Assembly: GCF_900155475.1 (NCBI RefSeq)
Contig: NZ_FXAM01000001.1
Location: 3,420,881-3,484,880 of the forward strand
DNA from: Methylomagnum ishizawai
GTDB lineage: Bacteria; Pseudomonadota; Gammaproteobacteria; Methylococcales; Methylococcaceae
Reading direction: 5' to 3'
DNA length: 64,000 nucleotides
A program made the translations under genes and the position numbers. The notes beneath the pieces are model-generated. The model was not told the DNA's origin and searched no databases. It was given only the letters and a program-made list of their open reading frames with translations. The stretch's first letter is position 1. The number at the start of each line of letters is the position of its first letter. Shown one piece after another: positions 8,647 through 21,000 of this stretch.

Positions 8647-10590
8647 ATGGCAAAAATCATCGGTATCGACCTGGGCACCACCAATTCCTGCGTGGCCGTG
8701 CTGGAAGGGGGCAAGCCGCGGGTGATCGAAAACGCCGAGGGTGCGCGCACCACCCCGTCCATCGTGGCCTTCACCCCCGACAACGAAGTGCTGGTGGGCC
8801 AATCCGCCAAGCGCCAAGCCATCACCAACCCCAAGAACACCTTGTACGCGGTCAAGCGCCTGATCGGCCGCCGCTTCAAAGATGGCGTGGTGCAGAAGGA
8901 CATCCACCTGGTGCCCTACAAGATCGCCGAGGCCGATAACGGCGATGCCTGGATCGAGGTCAATGGCCGCAAGATGGCCCCGCCGGAAATCTCCGCCCGC
9001 GTCTTGATGAAGATGAAGAAAGACGCGGAAGCCTTCCTGGGCGAGGAAGTCAAGGAAGCCGTCATCACCGTGCCGGCCTATTTCAACGATTCCCAGCGCC
9101 AAGCCACCAAGGACGCGGGCCGGATCGCCGGTCTCGAAGTCAAGCGCATCATCAACGAACCGACCGCCGCCGCGATGGCCTTCGGTCTCGACCGCAAGCA
9201 CGGCGATATCAAGGTCGCCGTGTACGACCTGGGCGGCGGCACCTTCGATATTTCCATCATCGAAATCGCCGAGGTCGATGGCGAGCATCAGTTCGAGGTA
9301 CTGTCCACCAATGGCGACACCCATCTGGGCGGCGAAGATTTCGACCTCCGCATCATCGACTACATCTGCGACGAGTTCAAAAAAGAGAACGGCATCGACC
9401 TGCACCACGATCCCTTGGCGCTGCAACGCCTGAAGGAAGCGGCGGAAAAGGCCAAGATCGAGCTATCCTCCAGCCAGCAGACCGAAATCAACCTGCCCTA
9501 TGTCACCGCCGATGCGTCCGGTCCCAAGCATCTCAACCTGAAGCTGACCCGCGCCAAGCTGGAAGCCTTGGTCGAAGACCTGATCCTCCGCACCAAGGGT
9601 CCGTGCGAAACCGCGCTGAAGGACGCCGGCCTCAAGCCCAGCGAAATCAACGAGGTGATCCTGGTTGGTGGCCAGACCCGCATGCCCAAGGTCATGGATT
9701 TCGTGCGCGAAATCTTCGGCAAGGAACCGCGCAAGGACGTGAACCCGGACGAAGCCGTGGCCCTGGGCGCGGCGATCCAAGGCGGCGTGTTGGGTGGCCA
9801 AGTCAAGGACGTGCTGTTGCTGGACGTGACCCCGCTGTCCCTGGGCATCGAAACCCTGGGCGGCGTGATGACCAAGTTGATCGAAAAGAACACCACCATC
9901 CCGACCAAGCAGAATCAAGTATTCTCGACCGCCGAGGACGGGCAGACCGCCGTGACCATCCACGTCCTGCAAGGCGAACGCGAAATGGCTCGGGACAACA
10001 AATCGCTGGGCCGCTTCGACCTGAGCGATATCCCGCCCGCTTCCCGTGGCATCCCGCAGATCGAAGTGACCTTCGACATCGACGCCAACGGCATCCTGCA
10101 TGTGTCCGCCAAGGACAAGGCCACCGGCAAGCAGCAATCGATCCGTATCACCGCCTCGTCCGGCCTCAGCGAGGAAGAAATCAAACGGATGGTGCAGGAC
10201 GCCGAAATGCACGCCGAGGAAGATAAGAAGCTGCATGAACTGGTGACGACACGCAACCACGCCGACGCCATGATCCACGCCGCCAACAAGACCCTGCACG
10301 AACTCGGCGACAAGGTCCAGGCGGACGAAAAGAGCAAGATCGAAGCCGCGATCACGGAACTCAAGGACGCCATGAAGGGCGATGACAAGGAGGCCATCGA
10401 ACGGAAAACCGAACATCTGACCGAGGTTTCCGGTAAACTCGCCGAACGTTTGTACGCCCAGCAAGGCGAAGCCGCAGGCGCGGCCTCGGCGGCGGGCGGT
10501 GCCCAATCCGAAGCCACCGGCGGCGGCAAGGGCGACCACGAGGATGTGGTGGACGCCGAGTTCGAGGAAGTCAAGGAAGACCGGAAGTAA
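8647..10590 (+). CDS. dnaK: Chaperone DnaK (Hsp70)
   Basis: ATP-dependent Hsp70 that binds exposed hydrophobic segments of client proteins. The N-terminal ATPase opens [18 protein letters not shown] and contains [41 protein letters not shown] and [12 protein letters not shown], all Hsp70 signatures. The linker [20 protein letters not shown] leads into the substrate domain. The C-terminal tail ends in an acidic EEVKED stretch. At 647 residues it is full length. GGAG lies ten bases before the ATG. It is preceded by its own RpoH-type promoter and by hrcA-grpE. Confidence 0.98.
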   Translation: MAKIIGIDLGTTNSCVAVLEGGKPRVIENAEGARTTPSIVAFTPDNEVLVGQSAKRQAITNPKNTLYAVKRLIGRRFKDGVVQKDIHLVPYKIAEADNGDAWIEVNGRKMAPPEISARVLMKMKKDAEAFLGEEVKEAVITVPAYFNDSQRQATKDAGRIAGLEVKRIINEPTAAAMAFGLDRKHGDIKVAVYDLGGGTFDISIIEIAEVDGEHQFEVLSTNGDTHLGGEDFDLRIIDYICDEFKKENGIDLHHDPLALQRLKEAAEKAKIELSSSQQTEINLPYVTADASGPKHLNLKLTRAKLEALVEDLILRTKGPCETALKDAGLKPSEINEVILVGGQTRMPKVMDFVREIFGKEPRKDVNPDEAVALGAAIQGGVLGGQVKDVLLLDVTPLSLGIETLGGVMTKLIEKNTTIPTKQNQVFSTAEDGQTAVTIHVLQGEREMARDNKSLGRFDLSDIPPASRGIPQIEVTFDIDANGILHVSAKDKATGKQQSIRITASSGLSEEEIKRMVQDAEMHAEEDKKLHELVTTRNHADAMIHAANKTLHELGDKVQADEKSKIEAAITELKDAMKGDDKEAIERKTEHLTEVSGKLAERLYAQQGEAAGAASAAGGAQSEATGGGKGDHEDVVDAEFEEVKEDRK

Positions 10591-10604
10591 GCCGCTCCTC
10601 CACC

Positions 10605-10636
10605 GCCCGCATGGCCCTGGCCGCCACGCGGGCTTT
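10605..10636 (+). terminator. Weak hairpin between dnaK and dnaJ
   Basis: GCCCGC (10605-10610) can pair with GCGGGC (10628-10633), followed by TTTCC. Its loop also contains a small TGGCC/GGCC pairing. The short T-run suggests partial termination, which would lower DnaJ relative to DnaK, or a stabilised 3' end after processing. Confidence 0.4.
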
Positions 10637-10716
10637 CCTAATTGCCACCGGCCCGATTCCATCGGTGGCCCGACCACCCGGCGGATGGGGCCGGATGGGG
10701 ATCGAAACGAACAATC

Positions 10717-12734
<2,018 letters not shown>

Positions 12735-12744
12735 GCCATGCCCC

Positions 12745-12770
12745 GGATAACCCCAACCATGGGGTTATCC
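12745..12770 (+). terminator. Strong hairpin after dapB
   Basis: GGATAACCCC (12745-12754) and GGGGTTATCC (12761-12770) form a perfect 10-bp stem with a six-base loop, 11 bases after the dapB stop. No T-run follows (CCTTCCC), so it is an intrinsic terminator candidate of uncertain strength. It marks the end of the heat-shock/dapB transcription unit. Confidence 0.6.
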
Positions 12771-12812
12771 CCTTCCCTTGCCAAGCCCTAGGCACCGAAG
12801 GAATCGTCCGCC

Positions 12813-14021
12813 ATGCGTATCCTATTCATCCATCGCAATTTTCCCGGACAATTCCTCTATCTCACCACCTATCTTTCCCGGCAGCCCCAGGTCGAGGTGG
12901 TTTTCATCACCCAGCGCCAGGATAACCATATCCCCAATGTGCGCAAGCTCCTATACCAGCCGGTTGCCGACCGGGAGTACCACAGCCACCATTATCTGCG
13001 TGAATACCATGATTGGATCGCCCATGGGCAAGGCGTGGCGAAGGCGGCACAGCGATTAAAACAAGAAGGGTTCATCCCGGATATTATCTACGCCCATGTG
13101 TGGGGTGGGGAATTATTCATCAAGGATATTTACCCCGATGTTCCTATGCTGGGTTATTTCGAGTGGTATACCCATGCCCATGGCAGCGACTTGGATTTCG
13201 ATCCGGCAACCCGCCTATCGCTGGATAATCTGCACGAAGTCAGGATCAAAAACTCGCCGAAACTCGTGAGCCTGACGAACTGCGACCATGCGCTCACTCC
13301 CACCCAATGGCAGTTCGAACAATTTCCCCAACCATTCCACCCCAAGTTTTCCGTCATCCATGACGGCGTATGCACGAATTTCTACCACCCCGAACCCGAG
13401 GCCAAATTGATTATCCCGCGCCTGGGCCTGGATTTATCGGGTACACAAGAAATCGTAACCTATGCCACCTCGGGCATGGAACCCTACCGGGGGTTTCCGC
13501 AATTCATGCAAGCGGCTGCCATCATCCAGCACCGCCGACCCCGCTGTCATATTGTAGTGGGTGGGAACGACGCCACTTTCTATAGCCAAAAGCGACCCGA
13601 CGGTAAAACCTATAAGGAGTATTTTTTAGAAACCCTGAACCTGGACCTTGACCGCATCCATTTCATAGGCTTCCTCGAGCTTGCCGCCTATGCCAAATTA
13701 CTGCGAGCATCGAGGGTGCATATCTATCTGAGCTACCCTTATATCCTGTCGTGGTCTTTGATCGAAGCACTGGCCTCCGGTTGCCTGGTGATCGCGTCCG
13801 ATACCGCGCCGGTACGTGAGGTTGTGGAAGATGGGAAAAACGGTTGGCTGGTGGATTTTTTCTCGCCGGAAGCCATCGCGGACAAAGTAGATGAATGTCT
13901 CGATCATTTCAACCGTTTCCCAGCAATCCGGGAACAAGCCAGGGCAACCGCCATTGATCGCTATGATGTGCAAAAAATGATGGGGAAAACATTAGACTTA
14001 ATCAAGCAGATGATGGCCTGA
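12813..14021 (+). CDS. Glycosyltransferase family 4 protein
   Basis: Predicted cytosolic GT-B glycosyltransferase using a nucleotide-sugar donor. The N-terminal domain opens MRILFIHRNFPGQFLYL, characteristic of a Glyco_trans_4 subgroup. The C-terminal donor-binding domain has HVVVGG-like IVVGGNDATF, IHFIGFLEL and YAKLLRASRVHIYLSYPYILSWSLIEALASG, ending in the usual APVREVVEDGKNGWLVDFF. Length 402 residues. It is the only plus-strand gene of the glycan region and converges on the Stf0-type sulfotransferase gene with six bases between stops. The acceptor sugar cannot be inferred. Confidence 0.88.
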   Translation: MRILFIHRNFPGQFLYLTTYLSRQPQVEVVFITQRQDNHIPNVRKLLYQPVADREYHSHHYLREYHDWIAHGQGVAKAAQRLKQEGFIPDIIYAHVWGGELFIKDIYPDVPMLGYFEWYTHAHGSDLDFDPATRLSLDNLHEVRIKNSPKLVSLTNCDHALTPTQWQFEQFPQPFHPKFSVIHDGVCTNFYHPEPEAKLIIPRLGLDLSGTQEIVTYATSGMEPYRGFPQFMQAAAIIQHRRPRCHIVVGGNDATFYSQKRPDGKTYKEYFLETLNLDLDRIHFIGFLELAAYAKLLRASRVHIYLSYPYILSWSLIEALASGCLVIASDTAPVREVVEDGKNGWLVDFFSPEAIADKVDECLDHFNRFPAIREQARATAIDRYDVQKMMGKTLDLIKQMMA

Positions 14022-14027
14022 ATAATA

Positions 14028-16139
14028 TTAGTCCAACTTTTTATATACTGAAAAGTCTCTTTGAATTCCCCCATCATGACTTTCAGTCGACATCATCCGC
14101 TTACAATATGGCAATAATAGCTCGGAAACCGCTTGATGCATTTCCGGTGATGGGTATTTAGTATTATATTTCAACCCATCGCGATTAGCGCATGGCAATC
14201 CAGTGGTTTTATTCGTCAAGCGTTGTGGCAATCCAGGTTTGGTGCCGTATTCCACATAGTAATCATAAAAAGGTTTGATTCGCTCCACAATATCCTGATG
14301 AATCAATTCTGGGAATCCAGCCGCCCCTTCAAGCACCGATCCCGACATACTCCGACAGCTTTTCCCGGAAAACCATAGCAATATTTTTGGAACCTTTAAA
14401 TACCTTGATATATTTATATATCCGTCAATATATTTTTCAACCATATTGACATATGAATCATAAAATGCGGCTTTATTTTTACGATACAATTCGGCATAGA
14501 GGTCTTGCGATTCATGAGCAAAAACCCCATAGTCATTGCCCAATCGACTTGTCCCAGCGGAAAGTCCCGACATCACTAAAACAATAACAAATCTACCTTT
14601 ATTACAAATATCCAGTATCCACCGATTACCCGGTTCAGCAAAGAATTCCACACCGCTACCACAAACCCCTAAATTTAATCCGTTAATATCTAGGTATTTT
14701 TCCAACAACGATGGATATGGCTTATCAACAAACCTGCCACAGGTATATTCCTGACCAATGCAGGAAAAATACCCATTCTTCAATAAAGTAGCTTCGCCAC
14801 CTCTAACCCATAACTTTTTATCAGACAATTCATCCAAAGCCGCAACAAAATTATAGTCGACAATTTCTATATCTTTTTCCTGCCAAGAGGACTTTACCGA
14901 GTAATCAAGTTCATAAGCCTGCCCAGAATAAATAACTGTGGCCACAGTCTCAGCCTCACTCGTATAATGCGACCCTTTTTCGATGGAATCGCCCACCAAG
15001 GCTGAAGTGGCAGTTCCTCTTTGGTCAGCAAAAAAATGCTGGGGCTTCATTATATATTTCTTCCTGAATCTTTCACAGATTTGTTCTGACAACTCGGATC
15101 GCAACACCTTTGTGTTGGTTTTAAGCTTATCCAAAGCATTAAATTTATCCTCGACACCCAAAAAATCCAGAACTTCTTTCAAAGCTTTTTTTGGATTTTC
15201 CGTTAGGCACTCATAATCAACAATCAAAGGCACTACGTTATGAGCATTTACAAGGCTATCTAAATATTCATATTGACCATTAATGTCATCATATAGCCTA
15301 TACACATCATCCAAAAAATTATCGCTAAAAACAGTCTCTTCCAATTTTTTAGAGTATTCCTTTTTCTTCGCTTCGTCATAAATATGCCAAACACTTGTTT
15401 TTTGAGCGATGCATGCCGAAACAGCCTGGGCAACTCTGTCGCTCCGATTTAGGTATATAAATTTTTGAAAAATCTCGCTAAATATATCCTGAAAACCAAA
15501 TCCAGCCTTTTGAAAATCACATAAAAAATGAGCTATGAACTTTGTTCCAAAAACTCCATTCTCAGTCATCCCGCTCCCCATAAGCTTACGCAGAGCCTCC
15601 ATATAATCAAACTTGCATTTCAGTGCCAATGTCGCCGAAGCTTGACGGACATGTTCTCCGGGATAACCTAGGATTCCAGTCGATTGCAAAAGATTACAGA
15701 AATACGTTGACCCCGCACGCGGGGCTGTAATTATGGCATAAGATAATATAGGTTTTTTTAGCATAATTGGATTTGCATCCAATAAATCCCTACCAGACAA
15801 AAAGTTTACAAAAACATCCGAAAAAAGCTTAAGAATAGGTACCACTAAATTTATTTCTTTTAAACCCTCTGCAGTCAAATCAAAAAAATACTTCTCGTTA
15901 TATATAGACGCCACTATTACAGCCGAAACATGAAAGGCTGTGCTGGCTGAACTTAAACCACAAAATTCACCATCAACAACCGCCAAATCATAGAGCAATA
16001 TATATGGCTGCACACCTAGTTTTTCCCTTAAATAATTTACTATTTCAGTGTCAGCGATTATTAATATATTTCTGAGTTCAGCTATTTTTTTATAAAATCC
16101 GTTTTCACCCAGGTGATCCATGATTAACTTAACATTCAC
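14028..16139 (-). CDS. Stf0-type sulfotransferase fused to a DUF6473-like domain
   Basis: Predicted PAPS-dependent sulfotransferase of 703 residues. Residues 1-125 are unassigned. The sulfotransferase part starts near residue 130 with the 5'-phosphosulfate loop AIITAPRAGSTYFCNLL and later has the 3'-phosphate motif FIYLNRSDRVAQAVS followed by the Trp of TSVWH, the Stf0 pattern. Residues about 440-690 (GQEYTCGRFVDKPYP, LNLGVCGSGVEFF) resemble DUF6473, which often accompanies glycan genes. The gene is conspicuously AT-rich against its surroundings, suggesting transfer. An IS4-family element lies 61 bases upstream and may separate it from its original promoter. Confidence 0.78.
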   Translation of the reverse strand: MNVKLIMDHLGENGFYKKIAELRNILIIADTEIVNYLREKLGVQPYILLYDLAVVDGEFCGLSSASTAFHVSAVIVASIYNEKYFFDLTAEGLKEINLVVPILKLFSDVFVNFLSGRDLLDANPIMLKKPILSYAIITAPRAGSTYFCNLLQSTGILGYPGEHVRQASATLALKCKFDYMEALRKLMGSGMTENGVFGTKFIAHFLCDFQKAGFGFQDIFSEIFQKFIYLNRSDRVAQAVSACIAQKTSVWHIYDEAKKKEYSKKLEETVFSDNFLDDVYRLYDDINGQYEYLDSLVNAHNVVPLIVDYECLTENPKKALKEVLDFLGVEDKFNALDKLKTNTKVLRSELSEQICERFRKKYIMKPQHFFADQRGTATSALVGDSIEKGSHYTSEAETVATVIYSGQAYELDYSVKSSWQEKDIEIVDYNFVAALDELSDKKLWVRGGEATLLKNGYFSCIGQEYTCGRFVDKPYPSLLEKYLDINGLNLGVCGSGVEFFAEPGNRWILDICNKGRFVIVLVMSGLSAGTSRLGNDYGVFAHESQDLYAELYRKNKAAFYDSYVNMVEKYIDGYINISRYLKVPKILLWFSGKSCRSMSGSVLEGAAGFPELIHQDIVERIKPFYDYYVEYGTKPGLPQRLTNKTTGLPCANRDGLKYNTKYPSPEMHQAVSELLLPYCKRMMSTESHDGGIQRDFSVYKKLD

Positions 16140-16200
16140 ACTTCCTCCCCATCTATCTCATCAACCTCCCAATTGCAATCGATTTTAATATACCTAAAAA

Positions 16201-17573
16201 CCAGCCCTTTCAAAGTGCCCCCGACTTATCCTTAAGTAGTTGGTAAGTCGAGACATGGGGCTGTTTTGGGTCGTAAGGCGGCTTGGATTTTGGCTGTTTG
16301 GGGCCCCTCGAATGCTTCCTCAGAGCGCGGAGATTGACGTTGCGGGCGGTTTCGCGCAGCCAGGCGGCGAACCCGGACGGGGTGCGGGCGGCGACGGATA
16401 CCCAATCCAAGGCCTCGCCCAGCTGGACGAGGGCGAGGAAGGTGGCGGCGATCTCGTGGGAAATGTAATACCCGGAAACATCCTTGGATACCGGCTTTGG
16501 GTGGACGCAATCCAGCGCCGAGATCATCACCGAGGAAATGTTATAGGCCACCAGGGCCAGGGCGAATCCGAACAGGGCGGCCTTGGGATAGGCCAGGGTT
16601 TCGATCTCGGAATTGAAATGTCTTTCGACGTGTTGGAACGCGGTTTCCAGGGTCCACCTTCGGCGGTAAAGGTCGGCGATGGTGGTGGCGGGAATGTCGG
16701 CGGGCAGATCGGTGATCATATCGATGAATAGGTCGCCATCGCGGGTGGGTTTTTCGAGTTCGACGCGCACCAGGCGATACCCCCGCCCGGCCACCGTCAC
16801 CGGCTTTTCCAGTATCCGCCGCCCTTGGCTTTCCTCGACGGGGAAAACAGGGCTTGTTCGGTGAGGGGCAGGTTCCGGTGCAGGCGTATCAAGGCATAGG
16901 CCCCGTGGTGGCGGAGCTGGTTGAGAAAGCCCTCCGTGCAGAAGTTGCGGTCGGCGATCCACAGTTCCCCGGCCCGGATGGCGCGGGCCACGGCGCCGAG
17001 CAGGCGGCGTTCCTGGGCGTGGCCGTCCTCGCAGGGGAACACGTCCCGCATCAGGCGGCGCTCCGGGTCGAACACCACCAGCGACTTGCCCGGCAATGCG
17101 CCGCCGCCGACCTCCCGGTGGACGCGGACCGGGTATCCCGGCAACCAGGGTTCGGGAATAAAACCCAAGGCATCGAGGATAGCCGACAGATCTTCCGAGG
17201 TATCGCGCAACAAGGCCTGGGATACGGATAATTCCACGCCCTTGAGTTTCTCGTACAGCGCGGATACGGTGACGCCCAGGGGTTCCGGGTGTTTTTGATA
17301 AGCCGCGTTGATCGAGGGATGGATTTTCAGGACCACGCTCAGCATGAGGTCGCACACGGTCGAGAATAGGATTTCGCGGGTGTATTGTTCTTTCGCGTTG
17401 TCCAGGAAAATCCGGTCCAGCCTCTCCGCCGAAAAGCAGCGTTCAAGCAGGCCATACAGCAGGCACGACAGGGGCATTTTCTGGCGGAATAGCTCTAGCA
17501 TTGGTCTCGACTCGTCGTATAGATATTTCCGCCCTGGATAATACTATTGATCATTTCAGTTTGAAAGGGCTGG
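16201..17573 (-). mobile_element. IS4-family insertion sequence, 1373 bp
   Basis: Perfect 14-bp terminal inverted repeats bound the element: CCAGCCCTTTCAAA (16201-16214) and TTTGAAAGGGCTGG (17560-17573). Inside is one transposase gene on the minus strand, broken by a frameshift. The stop codon of the transposase lies within the left repeat. The flanks share CCTAAAA, but offset by one base, so no clean target-site duplication is evident. The element is GC-rich while the genes on both sides are AT-rich. Confidence 0.9.
16210..17501 (-). pseudogene. IS4-family DDE transposase, frameshifted
   Basis: Two overlapping frames together make one IS4 transposase of about 430 residues. The N-terminal frame (17501 to 16797) carries MLELFRQKMPLSCLLYGLLE, the first catalytic-region segment SLVVFDPERRLMRD and the second Asp in LWIADRNFCT. 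The C-terminal frame (to 16210) has the YREK-type segment YRRRWTLETAFQHVERHF with the catalytic Glu. They join near 16830, around the homopolymer run TTTTCCCC. Moving from the first to the second frame needs a +1 shift, unlike the -1 shifts used by many IS elements, so a disabling indel (or a sequencing error) is more likely than programmed recoding. Confidence 0.85.
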
Positions 17574-17589
17574 CCCTAAAACACTTGAA

Positions 17590-18003
17590 CTATTTTTGCG
17601 CCTCGATAGAAGAAGCAAGATGAGCCAACATTGAAACAATAACAATGCCTCGCCTGCGAGAATCCATAGCATCTGATTCCATAAAGCCATCGCTAACTAT
17701 AGTTATATCCACTATACCCCCCTCAGATACATCTAATTTCGCATACAAATCAATCTTCTCCCCCATTGCCAAGTTTCCAGCAATCCACTTCCTTTTATTA
17801 CATATAAGCGTAATATTATTACCAGCATACTTAATTGATGAATCCGGATTCCATAGAGCGAACTCCAAGCCGCCCACATGATGAATAGCTTTACATATAA
17901 TCCGCAATTCACGGGTCATCCAACCATCCACCCATAAAATACCTTCAACCGTTGTCACCACCAAGTTTGGAATACTCACAACGGACTCTGATTCTTTACT
18001 CAT
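17590..18003 (-). CDS. Hypothetical protein, translationally coupled to the upstream glycosyltransferase
   Basis: A 137-residue protein I do not recognise. It has no signal peptide or membrane segment and appears to be a small beta-rich domain (alternating segments such as NITLICNKRKWIAGN and GGIVDITIVSDGF). The start at 18003 overlaps the end of the glycosyltransferase gene by eight bases, and its GGGGAG ribosome site lies inside that gene, which indicates coupled translation and a related role. Base composition is AT-rich like the neighbours. The IS element sits 16 bases after its stop. A GTG at 18009 is a possible alternative start. Confidence 0.65.
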   Translation of the reverse strand: MSKESESVVSIPNLVVTTVEGILWVDGWMTRELRIICKAIHHVGGLEFALWNPDSSIKYAGNNITLICNKRKWIAGNLAMGEKIDLYAKLDVSEGGIVDITIVSDGFMESDAMDSRRRGIVIVSMLAHLASSIEAQK

Positions 18004-21000
18004 TGGCACTCCCCATTATAGCCTTTAATATTTTTTCAAAATCTCCCCTAAACCTACTGGGCGAACAGCGAATAGACAAACCCTGTAGTGCCGACGCCCT
18101 TACCTTTTCCCAAAGCTCTTGATTAGTGTAAGCAGAAACTACCGTATCCGCGAACGCACCCGGAGAAAAATCCTTAGCCACAAAACAAGTTGTATGATTT
18201 TCAGAATCAGATTCCGCAAGTTGGGCTGCTAAAATGGGTGTTACTACCGCTGGCAATCCCAAGCCCATTGCCTCATGCACCTTATGAGGTATACCAGCAG
18301 CCACACGAGTCGGTGCGATAAACAACTTTGCCTGTTCAAAATATGGCGATAAATTTTTGACAGGCCCGATAAAATCAAAACCTTCCCCTCTCAATAAATT
18401 GGGAACGTCAATCTTTGGATTCCAATAGCCAATTATTTTTACATTTATCTCAGGAAAACTCTTTTTTATGAGCGGAAATACTTTATTAGCAAACCAAATC
18501 AATGAATCGTAGTTGGGCGACTCTTCGTTATGTACAGCGCCACAAAACAACAAACCATCACGTTGCTCGAACTTTGTCGCCATAGGCCTAATAGCGATTT
18601 TATGTCCCAATAAATGGATGGGTGCAGATGCTATTCGATTGATTAACTTTTGGTCGAGTTGATTGACAGCCACGAAGTTATCTATCATAGCTGTGTGTCC
18701 TTTCAACTCTTTTTCCAACTGGGAGACAGGAATCGATTCTTCAAGGCAAGATAGGTCAGGAGTTCCCCCATTGGCTAATTCTTTCGTTAACCAGCGTCTT
18801 ACCGAAGCCAGTGCTTCGGTATCCAGAATTACTTTACCATTTGGATTTTCTATACGCCATTTAGAAATAGCATCGGCGTATCCAGATAAATTATGAGTAC
18901 GGCATAGCCATATCAAATCAATGTTTCTAGGCGACTTCAAAATGAAAGGCGCGAAACCCTTTAAGCTATCATCTTCAGAGTAAATAATTTCGCAAAATGG
19001 TAGATCTATAGGTTCAATTCCCGGCAGCTTTTTATAAACCCAAACTTTGACCCACCACCCATGCTCGACGAACTCCCGGACAATATCCTCGCTTCGACAC
19101 AAGCCAGAACCAAGCTCTTTACGCGGCATAAAATCTTCGATCAACAAGACCTTGGGCATCTTGTTCTGCGAACGGTCTGAAGCAATCTCGGCATTGGCCA
19201 CAGAAGGTCTATGCTGTTTTGACAAGAACTTATGATTTTTCTTGACAAGCTTAACCCTGTTTCTTGCCATCAACGCCGTAGATATTGTGCTTGGACGCCC
19301 TTTACTATAACTAGCATATTCATAATGGAAAACATTTATTCCTGGATCGTATACAACTCGCCTGCCTGCCTCCCATATCCTGGCACACAAATCCGTTTCC
19401 TCATAATATCCAGGCGTAAACTGCTCATCAAATCCATTTAAGCTTCTAAATAAATCGCTTTCCACGGCCAAAAAACAACCAGAGCAATAATCTACATCGC
19501 GTTGGAATTTAAAACGGAGAGATAAGGGATGATCACCACGCCCATAACCCCACGCCGACCCATCACTCCAAATAATGCCTCCAGCCTCTTGAATTTCACA
19601 ATTCAATTTAATAATTTTCCCTCCAACCGCGCCAACGCCTTGTGCCACGTCGAAAATCTCTAAGACTCTTTCAAGCGATCCCGGAAGGATTTCAATATCA
19701 TTATTCAAAAATACAAGGATTTTACCTTTAGCGGCATGGACACCGGAGTTACAAGCCGCTGGATAGCCCAACGGCTGGTCGAACCTGATTAGCTTTATAC
19801 CCGAGACATACTTTTTAATTTCAACAGTCAAATCAGAAGAACCATTATCAACAACAATCACTTCGGCCAAGGCTTCTTGGCTGGATTTTATAAAAAGCTC
19901 CAACTGCTTTAACAAGCTAATCGTAAAATCAAAATGATCTATAACAGGTATAATTATAGAAATCCTAGGTTCTTCGAACTCTGGAATAATGATGCTACAC
20001 CCCGCTTTGACTGACGCAGCTTGAATTTGACAACGCTTTTCATAAAGAGATTTCGCAGCTTCTTCCGACACCGACATATTTATTAATGGGGCGCAAGCTT
20101 TCAAATTCTCCTTGATGCCTATCGCTAAAAAATGTTCGAACGCGCCCAGATAGCCATATCTTTTTATTTCATCTATGACCTGTGGATTATGTTCTAAATA
20201 ATATTTAGTGTCGAAAAATCGATTAGGATTCCGACCTTCACTAATCCCGTGGTATATAAAATGGATTAGCGCATTTGCAGCACCTTGTTTTCCGGTATCA
20301 CTTATATCATTTACATCCCTATTATTTCTCGCATAAAACTCAACATCAAAGTCGGGGAATGGAATTTTCCCATCCTTCATCCCACGCTCCATATAATGCT
20401 GAAAATATGATTCAAACTCAGACGACGGACCAATTGCTTCTTTTATATCGGCATAACGTGAAGCATACCATTCCAGATCAAACAAAGGCGTACAAGCCAC
20501 CCCCACGGCATTACCATAAGTTATAAAATCAAAAAATGAGTCGCGCACTGGCTTGCGGCCCAATTGCTGGAGATAAAAGTTTTTATTGAAAAACGGGGAT
20601 GGACCATGCAAAAAAGCATCGTTCCCGACCTTGCGGATATAGTATTGATAGCCGGAAACCAAGTTACCGGTCTCAACCACTTGGCGCACTTCTAAAACCT
20701 TATCAAGGAAATATTTTTCATCGAACAACCAGTGGGGAGAAAGGCATTTAGCCGCGCCATATCGGAAATAATCCTCAATAATTCCCCAAGCGGGTTGACG
20801 CTGCAAGTATTTTGATTGCTGGGCGTAATAACGGGCACAAAAATATGGTGATGGGCTGCAAAGCTTATCCTGGGCCATCTGATCGAAGTGTTCCTGATAG
20901 TTTTGGAACCGCCCACTTTGGATTGCAAGGACAGCTTCGGGGTGTCTTTCTTTGTACCAAGCTACATCCAGCCTGAACTCACGCATCATGTAAAGTTCCT

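Noticed and set aside
16797..16870. Programmed frameshifting of the IS4 transposase
   Set aside because: Joining the frames needs +1 (or -2), not the common -1, and no classical slippery heptamer with a downstream structure is evident.
16191..17583. Target-site duplication around the IS4 element
   Set aside because: Both flanks contain CCTAAAA but offset by one base relative to the ends, so an exact duplication cannot be claimed.
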